From contig JALHOD010000024.1 in NCBI GenBank assembly GCA_022843165.1, positions 1 through 41,360 on the forward strand: a DNA stretch of 41,360 bases, read 5' to 3'. The notes under the pieces are model-generated. The model was not told the origin of the DNA. It searched no databases and saw only the letters and a program-made list of their open reading frames with translations. Positions 22,890-31,866 of the stretch are shown one piece after another. The position numbers and the translations under genes were made by a program. Origin of the DNA: Pseudorhodoplanes sp. GTDB lineage: Bacteria > Pseudomonadota > Alphaproteobacteria > Rhizobiales > Xanthobacteraceae. The stretch's first letter is position 1. Each line of letters opens with the position of its first letter.

Positions 22890-23695
22890 CAGGTGCCGAC
22901 GCGCAAGGGTGCGTTGAGTTTCCGCAGGGCCGCCAGCACCGACAGCGCCACGATTTTCCCGGTCTTTGGATTCTCGGACGGCACGTTCTCGATCGCCATG
23001 CTGAAATTCGCGGAATCGGCGACCACGTCGATGGTGTGACAATTGCGCGTCACGGCGGGATCGGCCCAGATGTCGATCATCGTCCGGTCGGGGCCGATGC
23101 CGGCCAGCGACAGCGCCGCGACCACGTTCAGATTGGCGGGAAATCCTTCCGCCGCTTCGCGCGCGGTGCCGCTGAACACGCGCTTGGCTTCGGTCAGCCC
23201 GTCGACGGAAATGCCGTGACGCTCCAGATAGGGCGCGCCCTTCAATCCGACCGGCGGCTTGCGCGTGGTCATGCGTACGGATTCGATCCTGCCTTCGGCC
23301 GCGCCGGCGACGGCGTCGAGACCGATCAGCGCGCCGGTCGGCACAATGATGCGTCCGCCTTTTGCTCTGGCGAGGTCCGTCAGTTCGGGACGCGGAAGCA
23401 GCGCGCCGACGCTGAGCACCATGACGCTCTTGCCGGTCTCCAGCATGGGGCGGCAAATCTGCTCCAGCAAAGCGGCTGGGGCGCATTCCACAGCGATGTC
23501 GGCGTATTTCGGAAAGTCCGCGAGCGGCACCAGCGGACAGGCAATGCCTTCCGCCGTCAGCCATGCCTCGGCCTTGGCCCGGTTTCCGGCGGCCGCGCAG
23601 GCCAGTTCCAGTCCCGGAACCCCCTTGTTGAGCTCGCGTGCAAGCGTGCGGCCGATGGCGCCGAGACCGGCAATGGCGATGCGAAGAACTGCCAT
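22889..23695 (-). CDS. nadX: L-aspartate dehydrogenase
   Basis: NAD(P)-dependent oxidation of L-aspartate to iminoaspartate or oxaloacetate, which can feed NAD biosynthesis. 268 residues with an N-terminal Rossmann motif IAIAGLGAIGRTLA, the family block VLSVGALLP, IIVPTGALIGLDAV, TTRKPPVGLKGAPYL, FSGTAREAAEGFPANLNVVAALSLAG, and the catalytic His in RNCHTIDV. It is the first gene of an overlapping pair with murI. No nadA/nadC is adjacent, so a role in aspartate catabolism rather than NAD synthesis is also possible. Confidence 0.92.
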   Translation of the reverse strand: MAVLRIAIAGLGAIGRTLARELNKGVPGLELACAAAGNRAKAEAWLTAEGIACPLVPLADFPKYADIAVECAPAALLEQICRPMLETGKSVMVLSVGALLPRPELTDLARAKGGRIIVPTGALIGLDAVAGAAEGRIESVRMTTRKPPVGLKGAPYLERHGISVDGLTEAKRVFSGTAREAAEGFPANLNVVAALSLAGIGPDRTMIDIWADPAVTRNCHTIDVVADSANFSMAIENVPSENPKTGKIVALSVLAALRKLNAPLRVGT

Positions 23696-23837
23696 AATGA
23701 AGAACTCTCCCCTGAAGTGCCGGGGTTCTTAACGTGGAGCCTGTGGCCGTCACAAGCCTGTTCGGCTGGGACCAAGGGCCGTCTTGACCCCGCCGGTGCG
23801 GCGGGCAAGTCTGCGGCCAGTTCAAGGGAGACGTCCA
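23696..23837. promoter_or_regulatory. divergent region nadX / TctC-like gene
   Basis: 142 nt between divergent starts. It contains the AAGGGAGA ribosome site of the binding-protein gene and AGGGGAGAG for nadX. No operator was recognised. Confidence 0.4.
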
Positions 23838-24812
23838 ATGAAGAAAATGCTGTCTGGCGCGGTTTTGGCCGCGCTTCTTGCCGTGTCGGGTGCCGCCAAT
23901 GCGCAGAATTACCCGAACCGGCCGGTCACCATGGTTATTCCGTTCGCCGCCGGCGGACCGACCGACGTGCTGGGCCGCATCGTCGGCCAGCGCATGAGCG
24001 AAATCCTCGGCCAGCAGGTGGTGATCGAGAATGTCGGCGGCGCCGGCGGTCAGACCGGTTCCAAGCGGGTCGCCGATGCGCAGCCGGACGGCTACACCTT
24101 CGTGCTCGGCACCGTCGGCACGCATGCGCAGAGCCAGACCCTGTACAAGAAGCCGCTCTATAACGCTGCCGCCGATTTCACGCCGGTCGCGCTTCTGGCC
24201 GAGGTTCCGATCGCGATCACCGCGCGCAAGGACCTGCCGGTCAACGGCCTCAAGGAATTCGTCGCCTATGCCAAGGCCAACACGGACAAGATGACCTTCG
24301 GCTCCGCCGGTGCGGGCTCCGCGACCCATCTGGGCTGCGTGGTGGCCAACACCGCGATGGGCACCAACATCACGCACGTGCCTTATCGCGGCACCGGCCC
24401 CGCGATGCAGGACCTGCAGGGCGGACGCATCGACTTCCTGTGCGAGATCATTTCCACCGCCAAGCCGCATATCGACAGCGGCGCGGTCAAGGCGATCGCG
24501 ATCCTGACCAAGGAACGTTCGCCGGCCTTGCCGAATCTGGCCACCGCGGCCGAGCAGGGCACGCCGATGGAAGCCTATACCTGGAACGCGATCTTCCTGC
24601 CGAAGGGCGCGCCGGCCGATGTGGTGAAGAAACTGGCCGACGCCGCGTCGCAGGCAATCGATACGCCGGCGGTGAAGGACCGGCTCGCCGGTCTCGGCGC
24701 CACCGTGGTCACGCCCGACCGCCGTACGCCCGACTATCTCGGCAAATTCGTGAAGAGCGAAATCGAGAAATGGGCGGCGCCGATCAAGGCCAGCGGCGCC
24801 TCGGCGGATTGA
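23838..24812 (+). CDS. Bug/TctC family periplasmic solute-binding protein
   Basis: 324 residues. A signal peptide (MKKMLSGAVLAALLAVSG, cut after ANA) precedes a TctC/Bug two-lobed binding protein: YPNRPVTMVIPFAAGGPTDVLGRIV, QPDGYTFVLGTVGTHA, FGSAGAGSATHLG, HVPYRGTGPAMQDLQGGRIDF. The GGPTD and PYRG blocks form the carboxylate-binding site, so the likely ligand is an organic acid or amino acid. The membrane partners TctA/TctB are not in the window, making this an orphan receptor. ATG at 23838 follows AAGGGAGA. Confidence 0.93.
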   Translation: MKKMLSGAVLAALLAVSGAANAQNYPNRPVTMVIPFAAGGPTDVLGRIVGQRMSEILGQQVVIENVGGAGGQTGSKRVADAQPDGYTFVLGTVGTHAQSQTLYKKPLYNAAADFTPVALLAEVPIAITARKDLPVNGLKEFVAYAKANTDKMTFGSAGAGSATHLGCVVANTAMGTNITHVPYRGTGPAMQDLQGGRIDFLCEIISTAKPHIDSGAVKAIAILTKERSPALPNLATAAEQGTPMEAYTWNAIFLPKGAPADVVKKLADAASQAIDTPAVKDRLAGLGATVVTPDRRTPDYLGKFVKSEIEKWAAPIKASGASAD

Positions 24813-24819
24813 CGGTTCT

Positions 24820-24849
24820 GAAGCGGCGGGTGAAAAGACCCGCCGCTTC
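24820..24849 (+). terminator. hairpin after the TctC-like gene
   Basis: Perfect 12-bp stem GAAGCGGCGGGT/ACCCGCCGCTTC with a 6-nt loop, 7 nt past the stop. No T-run, so termination is likely but not certain. Confidence 0.6.
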
Positions 24850-24906
24850 ACACCAATGAAATTTCGCGACGGCCGCATGTTTCGCCGAAGAGAGCCGAGG
24901 GGAGTT

Positions 24907-25275
24907 GTGAGTCAAAAGCGTGTGCTGGTGGTCGAGGACGAGATGCTGATCCGCATGCTCGCCGTCGACATGCTGTTCGATCTCGATCTGGCGGCGGACG
25001 AGGCCGGCACCGCCCGTGAGGCGCTGGACCATCTGCACGCAGCCGATTCCGACTACGCGCTGGTGTTCATGGACATCGGATTGCCCGACCAGCGCGGCGA
25101 CGATCTGATCCGCGACATCCGCAAGACGCATCCCGCTCTGCCGCTGCTGGTCGCCAGCGGCGAGGAGCAGACCGAGCTGAAGTCACGACTGGATTCGTTC
25201 TCGCCGATTGCCTTTCTCGGCAAGCCCTATGACATGGATCAACTGGGCCATGCGTTGAAAGCGCTGAATATCTGA
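24907..25275 (+). CDS. single-domain response regulator (CheY-like receiver)
   Basis: A lone receiver domain of 122 residues when started at GTG 24907, with no output domain. It has the acidic pair in VLVVEDEMLIRML, the phospho-acceptor Asp in LVFMDIGLPDQRGDDL (about residue 55), the conserved Ser in PLLVASGEE and the Lys in FLGKPYDMDQLGHAL. The GTG is preceded by GAGGGGAG at good spacing; an in-frame ATG at 24856 would add 17 non-conserved residues. No kinase is adjacent. It lies 1.7 kb before the chemoreceptor island with an oppositely oriented gene between, so a link to chemotaxis is only possible. Confidence 0.88.
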   Translation: MSQKRVLVVEDEMLIRMLAVDMLFDLDLAADEAGTAREALDHLHAADSDYALVFMDIGLPDQRGDDLIRDIRKTHPALPLLVASGEEQTELKSRLDSFSPIAFLGKPYDMDQLGHALKALNI

Positions 25276-25294
25276 CCGGTCAGGCGGCGGCGGA

Positions 25295-25417
25295 TCAAAG
25301 GCGGGCGAGGGTCAGCACCACGATCAGGGTGGACATAATCAAACCGGACACGACAGTCAGCGTCAGGACGCTCCCGGAGACGGGATCGGCGCGGTTGTTG
25401 AGAGTCATCGGAATCAT
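25295..25417 (-). CDS. putative 40-residue single-helix membrane peptide
   Basis: Reads MIPMTLNNRADPVSGSV then a hydrophobic stretch (LTLTVVSGLIMSTLIVVLTLA) ending in RL: one membrane helix with a short polar N-terminus. The start has CGAGGTAGC upstream at suitable spacing. It is convergent with the response-regulator gene, 19 nt from its stop. It could be a genuine small membrane protein or chance; no family was recognised. Confidence 0.5.
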   Translation of the reverse strand: MIPMTLNNRADPVSGSVLTLTVVSGLIMSTLIVVLTLARL

Positions 25418-25536
25418 GTCGGCTACCTCGGATCGTGTTCGCGATCCGATATGGCGCGAGTCGGGCCGGCGGAGGCGAGTCATTTATTCGGCGCCGCTTG
25501 CTTGACTCCCGGCGCGCGACTCGACTCGGCAACCCT

Positions 25537-26751
25537 TCAGAACCGGGTATTTTCGGCCACGCTCCAGCCCATCGCCTTGAGCCGCTCCTTGGCGGTGGCG
25601 GTGGCCTGCCCGGTGATGCGGATTTCCGGCCGGCCCGGGAAGCCGCCGCGCTTGTGCGCCTCGTTGATGCGGCCCATCGCCTTGGCGGTGCCGTCGGTCC
25701 AGGACAGGGCGTCGACCGGCCAGACCGCAGTGATGGCGCCGGTGCGGGTCTGGTTGAACGGGAAATCGCCGAGCGAGACGAAGCTCGTGATCGCGCCGCC
25801 CTTGGCGTTGTAGTCGGCGATCAGTTCGGCGTAGCGGCGATTGAAATAGGCCGCCTCGCGCTTGTTCGCAGTGGCCGCGCGGCGCAGGAAATCGGCGCGG
25901 CCATCGGCCTTGATGGTCTCGAGCGAGGCGACCATCGAGGTCATGTCGAGCGGAGTATAGGCGCGGTTGGTCACCAGCTGCTCGATCACCGGCGGCTCGA
26001 CCCCCATCGCGCCGAGCTTCGTGCGATTGATGTCCATGAGCTGGGCGGCGGAATAGTCCTTCATCATCGTGGAGACCTTGTCGCCGGTGGCGACATTCGA
26101 CACCACGATGCCGACCGCGCCGGGAATCACCATCAGCGCGCCGGAGACCACGAGGCCGCCGGCCGCGGCGGCTTCCGACAGCTTCTGCAGGCGGTGGGCC
26201 AGAGGCTCGAAATCGGTATAGGGATCGACGGCCAGCCGGGCGGCGAGTTCGCGCCGCTTCTGGTCGGCACCGAAGCCGCCGAAGGCGGTATCCTGCGATT
26301 TGCCGGCATTGGACATGCCGGAACCGATCTGGCCCATGGCATTGCCAATTCCGCCCAGCGTGTTGCCGATGGTCTGGATCGGATTGATGATCAGGTTGCC
26401 CGCGAACTTGATCGGGGCGACGCCGGCCTCGACCAGCGCCCTGTTGAAGCTGTCGGAGGTCGTGATCTTGTCGAGTTCCAGAATGGCGGCGAGCTCGCGC
26501 TGGCGCGCCTGCATCATGGCGTCGCTGGTGACGCCGAAATCGCCATAGGGGCTTTTGACCCGGTACACGCGCAGGAAGCCGTCGCTGCGGACCGGGTTCA
26601 CGATGCTGTAGTTGGGGCCTGCGGCCTTGATGCCGGGAATCCGGCTGGGGTCGAAATTAGGGGCGGGTTCCGCCTGCGCGGCCGCAACCGACGCCAGCAG
26701 GACACCGCCGCAGGCCAGGCCAGACAGGCCACGAAAGGCTGAAACGCGCAT
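25537..26751 (-). CDS. secreted protein of unknown function
   Basis: 404 residues. The signal peptide [27 protein letters not shown] is cut after AQA. The mature part contains a Gly-rich segment ([27 protein letters not shown], about residues 110-135), then [20 protein letters not shown], a hydrophobic stretch [20 protein letters not shown] that may insert into a membrane, and a C-terminal half with [20 protein letters not shown]. The start follows GGGGGAG. A longer frame to 26961 has no plausible N-terminus. I recognise the layout as typical of conserved rhizobial exported proteins but cannot name a family. It is divergent from the first chemoreceptor gene. Confidence 0.78.
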   Translation of the reverse strand: MRVSAFRGLSGLACGGVLLASVAAAQAEPAPNFDPSRIPGIKAAGPNYSIVNPVRSDGFLRVYRVKSPYGDFGVTSDAMMQARQRELAAILELDKITTSDSFNRALVEAGVAPIKFAGNLIINPIQTIGNTLGGIGNAMGQIGSGMSNAGKSQDTAFGGFGADQKRRELAARLAVDPYTDFEPLAHRLQKLSEAAAAGGLVVSGALMVIPGAVGIVVSNVATGDKVSTMMKDYSAAQLMDINRTKLGAMGVEPPVIEQLVTNRAYTPLDMTSMVASLETIKADGRADFLRRAATANKREAAYFNRRYAELIADYNAKGGAITSFVSLGDFPFNQTRTGAITAVWPVDALSWTDGTAKAMGRINEAHKRGGFPGRPEIRITGQATATAKERLKAMGWSVAENTRF

Positions 26752-26999
26752 CGCAACTCCCCCAAAACGCCGGAATAATGGTCCGGCGGCAGTTTTGCCC
26801 CTATCGCGGCGGCGGCGCAAGCGGAGCGCTTTGCGCCGTCGGACCGATCTCGGCGGCGGCCCGGGCTTTCCCTGGGCCGCATTTTTTTTGCATGGCTGCA
26901 CAACTTCAGGGCGAGTCATCACGCCCGCGTGAACGAAATTTTGAGGGTCTGACCACCACAATCCGCCGAATTCGATTCGGCTGGAAGTGGACCATTCTC
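26752..26999 (+). promoter_or_regulatory. divergent region upstream of the chemoreceptor island
   Basis: 248 nt between the secreted-protein start and the first MCP. It holds a GGAAGTGG ribosome site just before the MCP start. No convincing sigma-28 or sigma-54 motif was seen. Confidence 0.4.
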
Positions 27000-28970
27000 A
27001 TGAAATTTCTCGATAATCTCAAAATCTCCGTGAAGGTCGTTGCGCTGCTCGGTCTTCTGGCCGTTGCAACCAGCTTTCTCGTCATCGAGAGCAGCCGGAA
27101 AATGGGCGCGATGAGCGCAGCCTTCGACGAGATGGCGTTCAAGCTCGCGCCCGCCCGGCTGGAAGTGACCCGCGCCACGCGTCAGGCCACCAATATCGGG
27201 TTCGGGGCGTTCCGGACGATCGGTCTTGATATCGGCTCCGAGCAGGCCAAGAAGGGCGTCTTCGACGTCGATGACGGCTACAAGCGCGCCGTCACCTTCC
27301 TCGGCAACGCCGCCAAGGCGAATCCCGAGAACAAGCCGACCTACGACAAGTTTCTCGGCTATTTCAAAAGCCTGCACGAGACCGCGCGCAAGGTGATCGA
27401 TCTCAGCCAGAAGGACATCACCGAAGCCACAACGGTCATGCAGGAGGCCGAGAAGCAGATCGACAAGATTCTGAAGGAAATGATCGCCTTCACCGGCCAG
27501 CTCGAGAAACAGACCAATGAGATGGCCACAACGACATCGGCATCCACGCACTCCGCCATCGTGCTGAACATCCTGATGGGCTTCTCGGCCTTGCTGATCT
27601 GTCTCAGCCTCGGCATCTGGATCGCGACGTCCAAGGTTTCAAAGCCCCTGGTGCAGTTGGCCCAGCGCATGGGCGTGCTCGCGCATGGCGATCTGAGTGT
27701 CGACATCGACGGCCAGCAGCGCGGCGACGAGGTCGGCATCATGGCGCGGGCCGTGCAGGTGTTCAAAGACAATGCGGTGGCGCTCAAGACGGCCGAAGCG
27801 GAGGCCGCAGACCAGCGCCGCGCCGCCGAAGCCGAACGCGCCCGCAACGAGACGGCGCAACGCGAAGCCGCGCAGCAGGTGGCGCGCGTGGTGGAAGGTC
27901 TCGGCGCCGGCCTCGAGCGGCTGGCCCAGGGCGACCTGACCTATCGCGTCACCGACGAATTCGCCGACGAATACAGGAAGGTGCGCGACGATTTCAACGC
28001 CGCCATTGGCCAGTTGCAGCAGACCATCAAGAACATCGCGATGTCGAACAGCGAAGTGTCGAACGCGGCGTCGGAGATTTCCGCCAGCACCACGGATCTG
28101 TCGCAGCGCACCGAGGAGCAGGCCGCGAGCCTGGAGGAAACCTCGGCCTCGATGGAGCAGATTTCGGCCACGGTGAAGAAGAACGCCGAAAACGCCCAGC
28201 ACGCCAACCAGCTCACGCAGGGCACGCGCGACGTCGCCGATCGCGGCGGCGCGGTGGTGGCGCAGGCGGTCACCGCCATGGCGCGGATCGAGGAGTCCTC
28301 GCGCAAGATCGCGGACATCATCAGCGTGATCGACGAGATCGCACGCCAGACCAACCTGCTGGCGCTCAATGCTGCGGTGGAGGCGGCGCGCGCCGGCGAG
28401 GCCGGCCGTGGTTTCGCTGTGGTGGCCTCGGAAGTGCGCAGCCTAGCGCAACGCTCGTCGCAGGCGGCCAAGGATATTAAGGATTTGATTACGAATTCCT
28501 CCGGGCAGGTGAAGGAGGGCGTCGATCTCGTCAACAAGGCCGGCGCTTCACTCAACGAGATCGTGGAATCGATCAAGAGCGTTGCTACCATCGTGGCCGA
28601 CATCGCTTCAGCCTCAACCGAACAGGCCTCCGGCCTCGACCAGATCAACCGCGCGCTGAACCAGATGGATCAGGTGACGCAGCAGAACTCGGCTCTGGTC
28701 GAGGAAAATGCCGCCACCGCCAAGACCCTGGAAGACCAGCAATCGGCCATGAGCGAACAGGTCGGCTTCTTCCGCTTCGACGAAGGCGGCGAGGCGTCCA
28801 TCCCCGCTGCGGCGGCAAAGGCCACGGCTACCGCCCTGCGGAGCCCGGCGAAACCGAAAGCGGCTGCCCCGGCGCCGCCAGCGGACGGCGGCAATCGCGG
28901 CCCGGTCGGGCGTTTGCAGGCCAATCTGGCCACCGCGCTGAAGCAGGACGCGGATTGGCAGGAGTTCTGA
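27000..28970 (+). CDS. methyl-accepting chemotaxis protein 1, transmembrane
   Basis: Inner-membrane chemoreceptor of 656 residues. TM1 about 10-28; an all-helical periplasmic sensor about 29-182 (four-helix-bundle type, ligand unknown); TM2 about 183-208. A HAMP domain ([20 protein letters not shown]) follows, then a second HAMP-like unit ([13 protein letters not shown], about 300-350). The MA signalling hairpin has tip [20 protein letters not shown], which binds CheA/CheW. A flexible Ala/Pro linker leads to the terminal DWQEF, which fits the xWxxF tether for CheR/CheB. Start at [13 protein letters not shown]. An intrinsic terminator follows, so it is probably transcribed apart from the next gene. 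Confidence 0.95.
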   Translation: MKFLDNLKISVKVVALLGLLAVATSFLVIESSRKMGAMSAAFDEMAFKLAPARLEVTRATRQATNIGFGAFRTIGLDIGSEQAKKGVFDVDDGYKRAVTFLGNAAKANPENKPTYDKFLGYFKSLHETARKVIDLSQKDITEATTVMQEAEKQIDKILKEMIAFTGQLEKQTNEMATTTSASTHSAIVLNILMGFSALLICLSLGIWIATSKVSKPLVQLAQRMGVLAHGDLSVDIDGQQRGDEVGIMARAVQVFKDNAVALKTAEAEAADQRRAAEAERARNETAQREAAQQVARVVEGLGAGLERLAQGDLTYRVTDEFADEYRKVRDDFNAAIGQLQQTIKNIAMSNSEVSNAASEISASTTDLSQRTEEQAASLEETSASMEQISATVKKNAENAQHANQLTQGTRDVADRGGAVVAQAVTAMARIEESSRKIADIISVIDEIARQTNLLALNAAVEAARAGEAGRGFAVVASEVRSLAQRSSQAAKDIKDLITNSSGQVKEGVDLVNKAGASLNEIVESIKSVATIVADIASASTEQASGLDQINRALNQMDQVTQQNSALVEENAATAKTLEDQQSAMSEQVGFFRFDEGGEASIPAAAAKATATALRSPAKPKAAAPAPPADGGNRGPVGRLQANLATALKQDADWQEF

Positions 28971-29045
28971 TGCGACAGTGCATGGGACATAGCCACGCGG
29001 AACATTTGTATTTTAAGTAAATTCTAATTTTTGGCGTGAAATAGT

Positions 29046-29094
29046 GGGCCGCTCTCGCGCAGCTTTGACTGCGCCGGATGCGGCCCTTTTCGTT
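29046..29094 (+). terminator. intrinsic terminator after MCP 1
   Basis: Two-part stem GGGCCGC/GCGGCCC enclosing GCGCAG/CTGCGC, followed by TTTTCGTTT. It lies 75 nt past the MCP 1 stop. Confidence 0.75.
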
Positions 29095-29191
29095 TGCAGG
29101 GCGCGCGCGGGCCCGGCCCGACTGGAATCCAACTGGGAATGGAAATGGGAATTTTTCGCTAACTGGCCACTGCGCCGTGAGGACCATGCTG

Positions 29192-31147
29192 ATGATCAAG
29201 CTTCCGACCTTGTCGATTTCCACCAAGCTTTACGCCTTGTTCGCGCTGCTCGGGACCTTGACGATCATTCTGGCCGGATACGCGGTGTACAATTCCCGCC
29301 AGAGCGCGGTCCTTTCGCAAAATCTGGAATCCGCTTTTGCCGGCGCGCAGAATGTGGAGCGCGTGAACAGCCTGATCTACGCCGTTGTGATGGAGTCGCG
29401 CGGGGTCTACATGTCTCCCGACACCAAGACAGCCAAGAGATACGGCGACAATCTGCTGAAATTCAACGGCCAGATCGCGGATGTGGTCAAGGATTGGCAG
29501 CGCGTCGTGCAGGCTGACGATGCTGCCCAGTTCGAGACCTTCTCGAAACGAATCGCGCAGTTCCAGGAGTTTCGCCGTGAACTCGCCAGGCTTGGCAGCG
29601 AGGTCAGTCCGGCCGCAGGACGCGAATACGGTGACAACGAGGCCAACCGCAGCGTGCGGACGGCCCTCAACAAGGACATCGAGGCGCTGGCCCAGCTGTA
29701 CAAGCAGCGGGCGCAGCGGATCAACACAGAACTCGAAAATGCCATCAACCGGATGTCGATCGTGATGGGCGTCCTTGGCGTGATCTCCCTGCTGTGCGCG
29801 GTGTGTGGCGTGCTCATCACCTGGCGCAGCGTGATCCGCCCCTTGGCGCGGCTGGTTCATACCATGGGCGTTCTGGCACAGGGCAATCTGACGGAGGTGG
29901 TCGACGGGCAGCAGCGCAGCGACGAGGTCGGCAGCATGGCCAAGGCCGTGCAGGTGTTCAAGGACAACGCCCTGGCGCTGAAGGAGTCCGAGGCGCAGGC
30001 GGAAGCGCAGCGCCGCGTGACGGAAGAGGAGCGCGCCCGCAACGAGGCGGCCAAGGCCGCTGCCGCGCAGCAGGTGGCGCGCGTGGTGGAAGGTCTCGGC
30101 GCCGGCCTCGAGCGGCTGGCCACGGGCGATCTGACCTACCGCGTCACCGACGAATTCGCCGACGAATACAAGAAGGTGCAGGACGACTTCAACGCCGCTA
30201 TCGGCCAGTTGCAGGAAACCATCAAGAATATCGCCCAGTCGACGTCGGAAGTCTCCAACGCCGCGTCCGAAATCACCACCAGCACCACCGATCTGTCGCA
30301 GCGCACCGAGGAACAGGCCGCCAGCCTGGAGGAAACCTCCGCGTCGATGGAACAGATCTCGGCCACGGTGAAGAAGAACGCGGAGAATGCCCAGCATGCC
30401 AACAAGCTGGCGCAGGGCACGCAGGAGATCGCCGATCGCGGCGGCGCCGTGGTGGCGCAAGCGGTGACGGCCATGGCCCGGATCGAGGAATCCTCGGGCA
30501 AGATCGCCGACATCATCAGCGTGATCGACGAGATCGCACGCCAGACCAACCTGCTGGCGCTCAACGCGGCGGTGGAGGCGGCGCGTGCCGGCGAAGCCGG
30601 CCGCGGCTTCGCGGTGGTGGCCTCGGAAGTGCGCAGTCTTGCCCAGCGCTCGGCGCAGGCGGCCAAGGACATCAAGGATCTGATCACCAACTCGTCCGGT
30701 CAGGTGAAGGACGGCGTCGAGCTTGTGAACCGCGCCGGCGCCTCGCTGAACGAGATCGTGGAATCGATCAAGAGCGTCGCCACCATCGTGGCCGACATCG
30801 CTTCGGCCTCAACCGAGCAGGCCTCGGGGATCGACCAGATCAACAAGGCACTGAACCAGATGGACGAGGTGACGCAGCAGAACTCGGCTCTGGTCGAGGA
30901 AAATGCCGCCACCGCCAAGACCCTGGAAGACCAGCAGCTGGCCATGAGCGAGCAGGTCGGGTTTTTCCGCTTTGGCCAGCCCACCGGCGAAGCCTCTGAA
31001 ACCTCAGAGGTTGTGGCGATGCCGCGCCCGGCACCGGCAAAGGCCGCATCCCGGCCGGCGTCGAAGGCCGCCATTGTGCGGCGCGGAAGGGCGGGCGGCG
31101 GCGCCGCGGCGGCCTTGGCCGAGGACAAGGAATGGCAGGAATTTTAA
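29192..31147 (+). CDS. methyl-accepting chemotaxis protein 2, transmembrane
   Basis: Inner-membrane chemoreceptor of about 651 residues. TM1 about 9-33; a helical periplasmic sensor with [10 protein letters not shown], a block common in four-helix-bundle receptors of Alphaproteobacteria; TM2 about 188-211. HAMP ([20 protein letters not shown]), second HAMP-like unit ([14 protein letters not shown]) and an MA domain almost identical to that of MCP 1 follow. The Ala/Pro/Arg-rich tail ends in EWQEF. GAGG before ATGCTGATG suits the second ATG (29192); the first (29186) is the alternative. A CheW gene starts 92 nt downstream and is probably co-transcribed. Confidence 0.94.
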   Translation: MIKLPTLSISTKLYALFALLGTLTIILAGYAVYNSRQSAVLSQNLESAFAGAQNVERVNSLIYAVVMESRGVYMSPDTKTAKRYGDNLLKFNGQIADVVKDWQRVVQADDAAQFETFSKRIAQFQEFRRELARLGSEVSPAAGREYGDNEANRSVRTALNKDIEALAQLYKQRAQRINTELENAINRMSIVMGVLGVISLLCAVCGVLITWRSVIRPLARLVHTMGVLAQGNLTEVVDGQQRSDEVGSMAKAVQVFKDNALALKESEAQAEAQRRVTEEERARNEAAKAAAAQQVARVVEGLGAGLERLATGDLTYRVTDEFADEYKKVQDDFNAAIGQLQETIKNIAQSTSEVSNAASEITTSTTDLSQRTEEQAASLEETSASMEQISATVKKNAENAQHANKLAQGTQEIADRGGAVVAQAVTAMARIEESSGKIADIISVIDEIARQTNLLALNAAVEAARAGEAGRGFAVVASEVRSLAQRSAQAAKDIKDLITNSSGQVKDGVELVNRAGASLNEIVESIKSVATIVADIASASTEQASGIDQINKALNQMDEVTQQNSALVEENAATAKTLEDQQLAMSEQVGFFRFGQPTGEASETSEVVAMPRPAPAKAASRPASKAAIVRRGRAGGGAAAALAEDKEWQEF

Positions 31148-31239
31148 ACTATTTCCGCCGCATGATGCGGGGGACAACGAGCTGCAGCGGCGTGTGATTC
31201 GCGCCGCGTTTGTAAAAGTTGCAACGAGTGGATGGAAAC

Positions 31240-31734
31240 ATGACAGCGCAGGCGATCGCCACGTCCGGACAGTCCGCGGCGGGCTGGAATGCGTCGGAGC
31301 AATCGGCCGACGCTTCAATTGGCACCGAACTGATCAGCTTCGCGATCGACAACGACCAGTACGGTGTCGACATCATGGCGGTGCGCGAGATCAAGGGCTG
31401 GTCTGAGATTACCCATCTTCCGAAACAGCCCGATTATGTGCGCGGCGTGCTCAATCTGCGCGGCGTCATGGTTCCGATCATCGATCTGCGCTGCCGGTTC
31501 GGTCAGGGACTGACCGAGGCGACGCCGATGCATATCGTGATTATCGTGCAGGTCGAGGACATGCAGGTGGGCCTGCTGGCCGACCGCGTGCTCGACATCG
31601 TGTCGTTTGAAGCCTCGCAGGTGCAGCCGGTGCCGCGCGCCGCGCAAAGCTCCCGCATCGATTTCCTGTCCGGCCTGGTGACGATCGAAGGCGGCATGAT
31701 CGCGGTCATCGATCTGCATCACCTGCTGTCCTGA
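31240..31734 (+). CDS. cheW: chemotaxis adaptor CheW (copy 1)
   Basis: 164-residue scaffold that couples chemoreceptors to CheA kinase. After a 30-residue variable N-terminus comes the CheW fold: ELISFAIDNDQYGVDIMAV, REIKGWSEITHLP, VRGVLNLRGVMVPIIDLR (the NLRG loop contacts CheA/receptor), then VGLLADRVLDIVSF. Start at MTAQAIATS follows GGATGGAAAC; a GTG-like longer start (31219) is less likely. It is nearly identical over the core to copy 2 at 35223. It sits between the membrane and the globin-coupled receptor genes. Confidence 0.96.
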   Translation: MTAQAIATSGQSAAGWNASEQSADASIGTELISFAIDNDQYGVDIMAVREIKGWSEITHLPKQPDYVRGVLNLRGVMVPIIDLRCRFGQGLTEATPMHIVIIVQVEDMQVGLLADRVLDIVSFEASQVQPVPRAAQSSRIDFLSGLVTIEGGMIAVIDLHHLLS

Positions 31735-31792
31735 TCCCCGGCCAGTTCCGGCAGGCCAGGTTCCAGTAAGCGTTGCGTCAATCCGCGTGCGG

Positions 31793-31844
31793 CGCGCACC
31801 TTCCGGTGCGCGTATCCTCACATCCGGAGCGCTGGCGGCGCTCC
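31793..31844 (+). repeat. two successive hairpins between cheW copy 1 and MCP 3
   Basis: First hairpin: CGCGCACC/GGTGCGCG with loop TTCC (31793-31812). Second: GGAGCGC/GCGCTCC with a 5-nt loop (31826-31844). No T-run follows. They may adjust relative expression of the two genes through mRNA processing or stability. Confidence 0.5.
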
Positions 31845-31866
31845 AATAACAAAACAGGTACTGGAC

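Noticed and set aside
25435-26742. 435-codon frame on the plus strand opposite the secreted protein
   Set aside because: No ribosome site or motif; the opposite strand has a clear signal peptide and ribosome site.
26778-26999. N-terminal extension of MCP 1 from an upstream start
   Set aside because: The extra 74 residues are Arg/Gly-rich and would precede TM1 abnormally; the ATG at 27000 has its own ribosome site and a normal receptor N-terminus.
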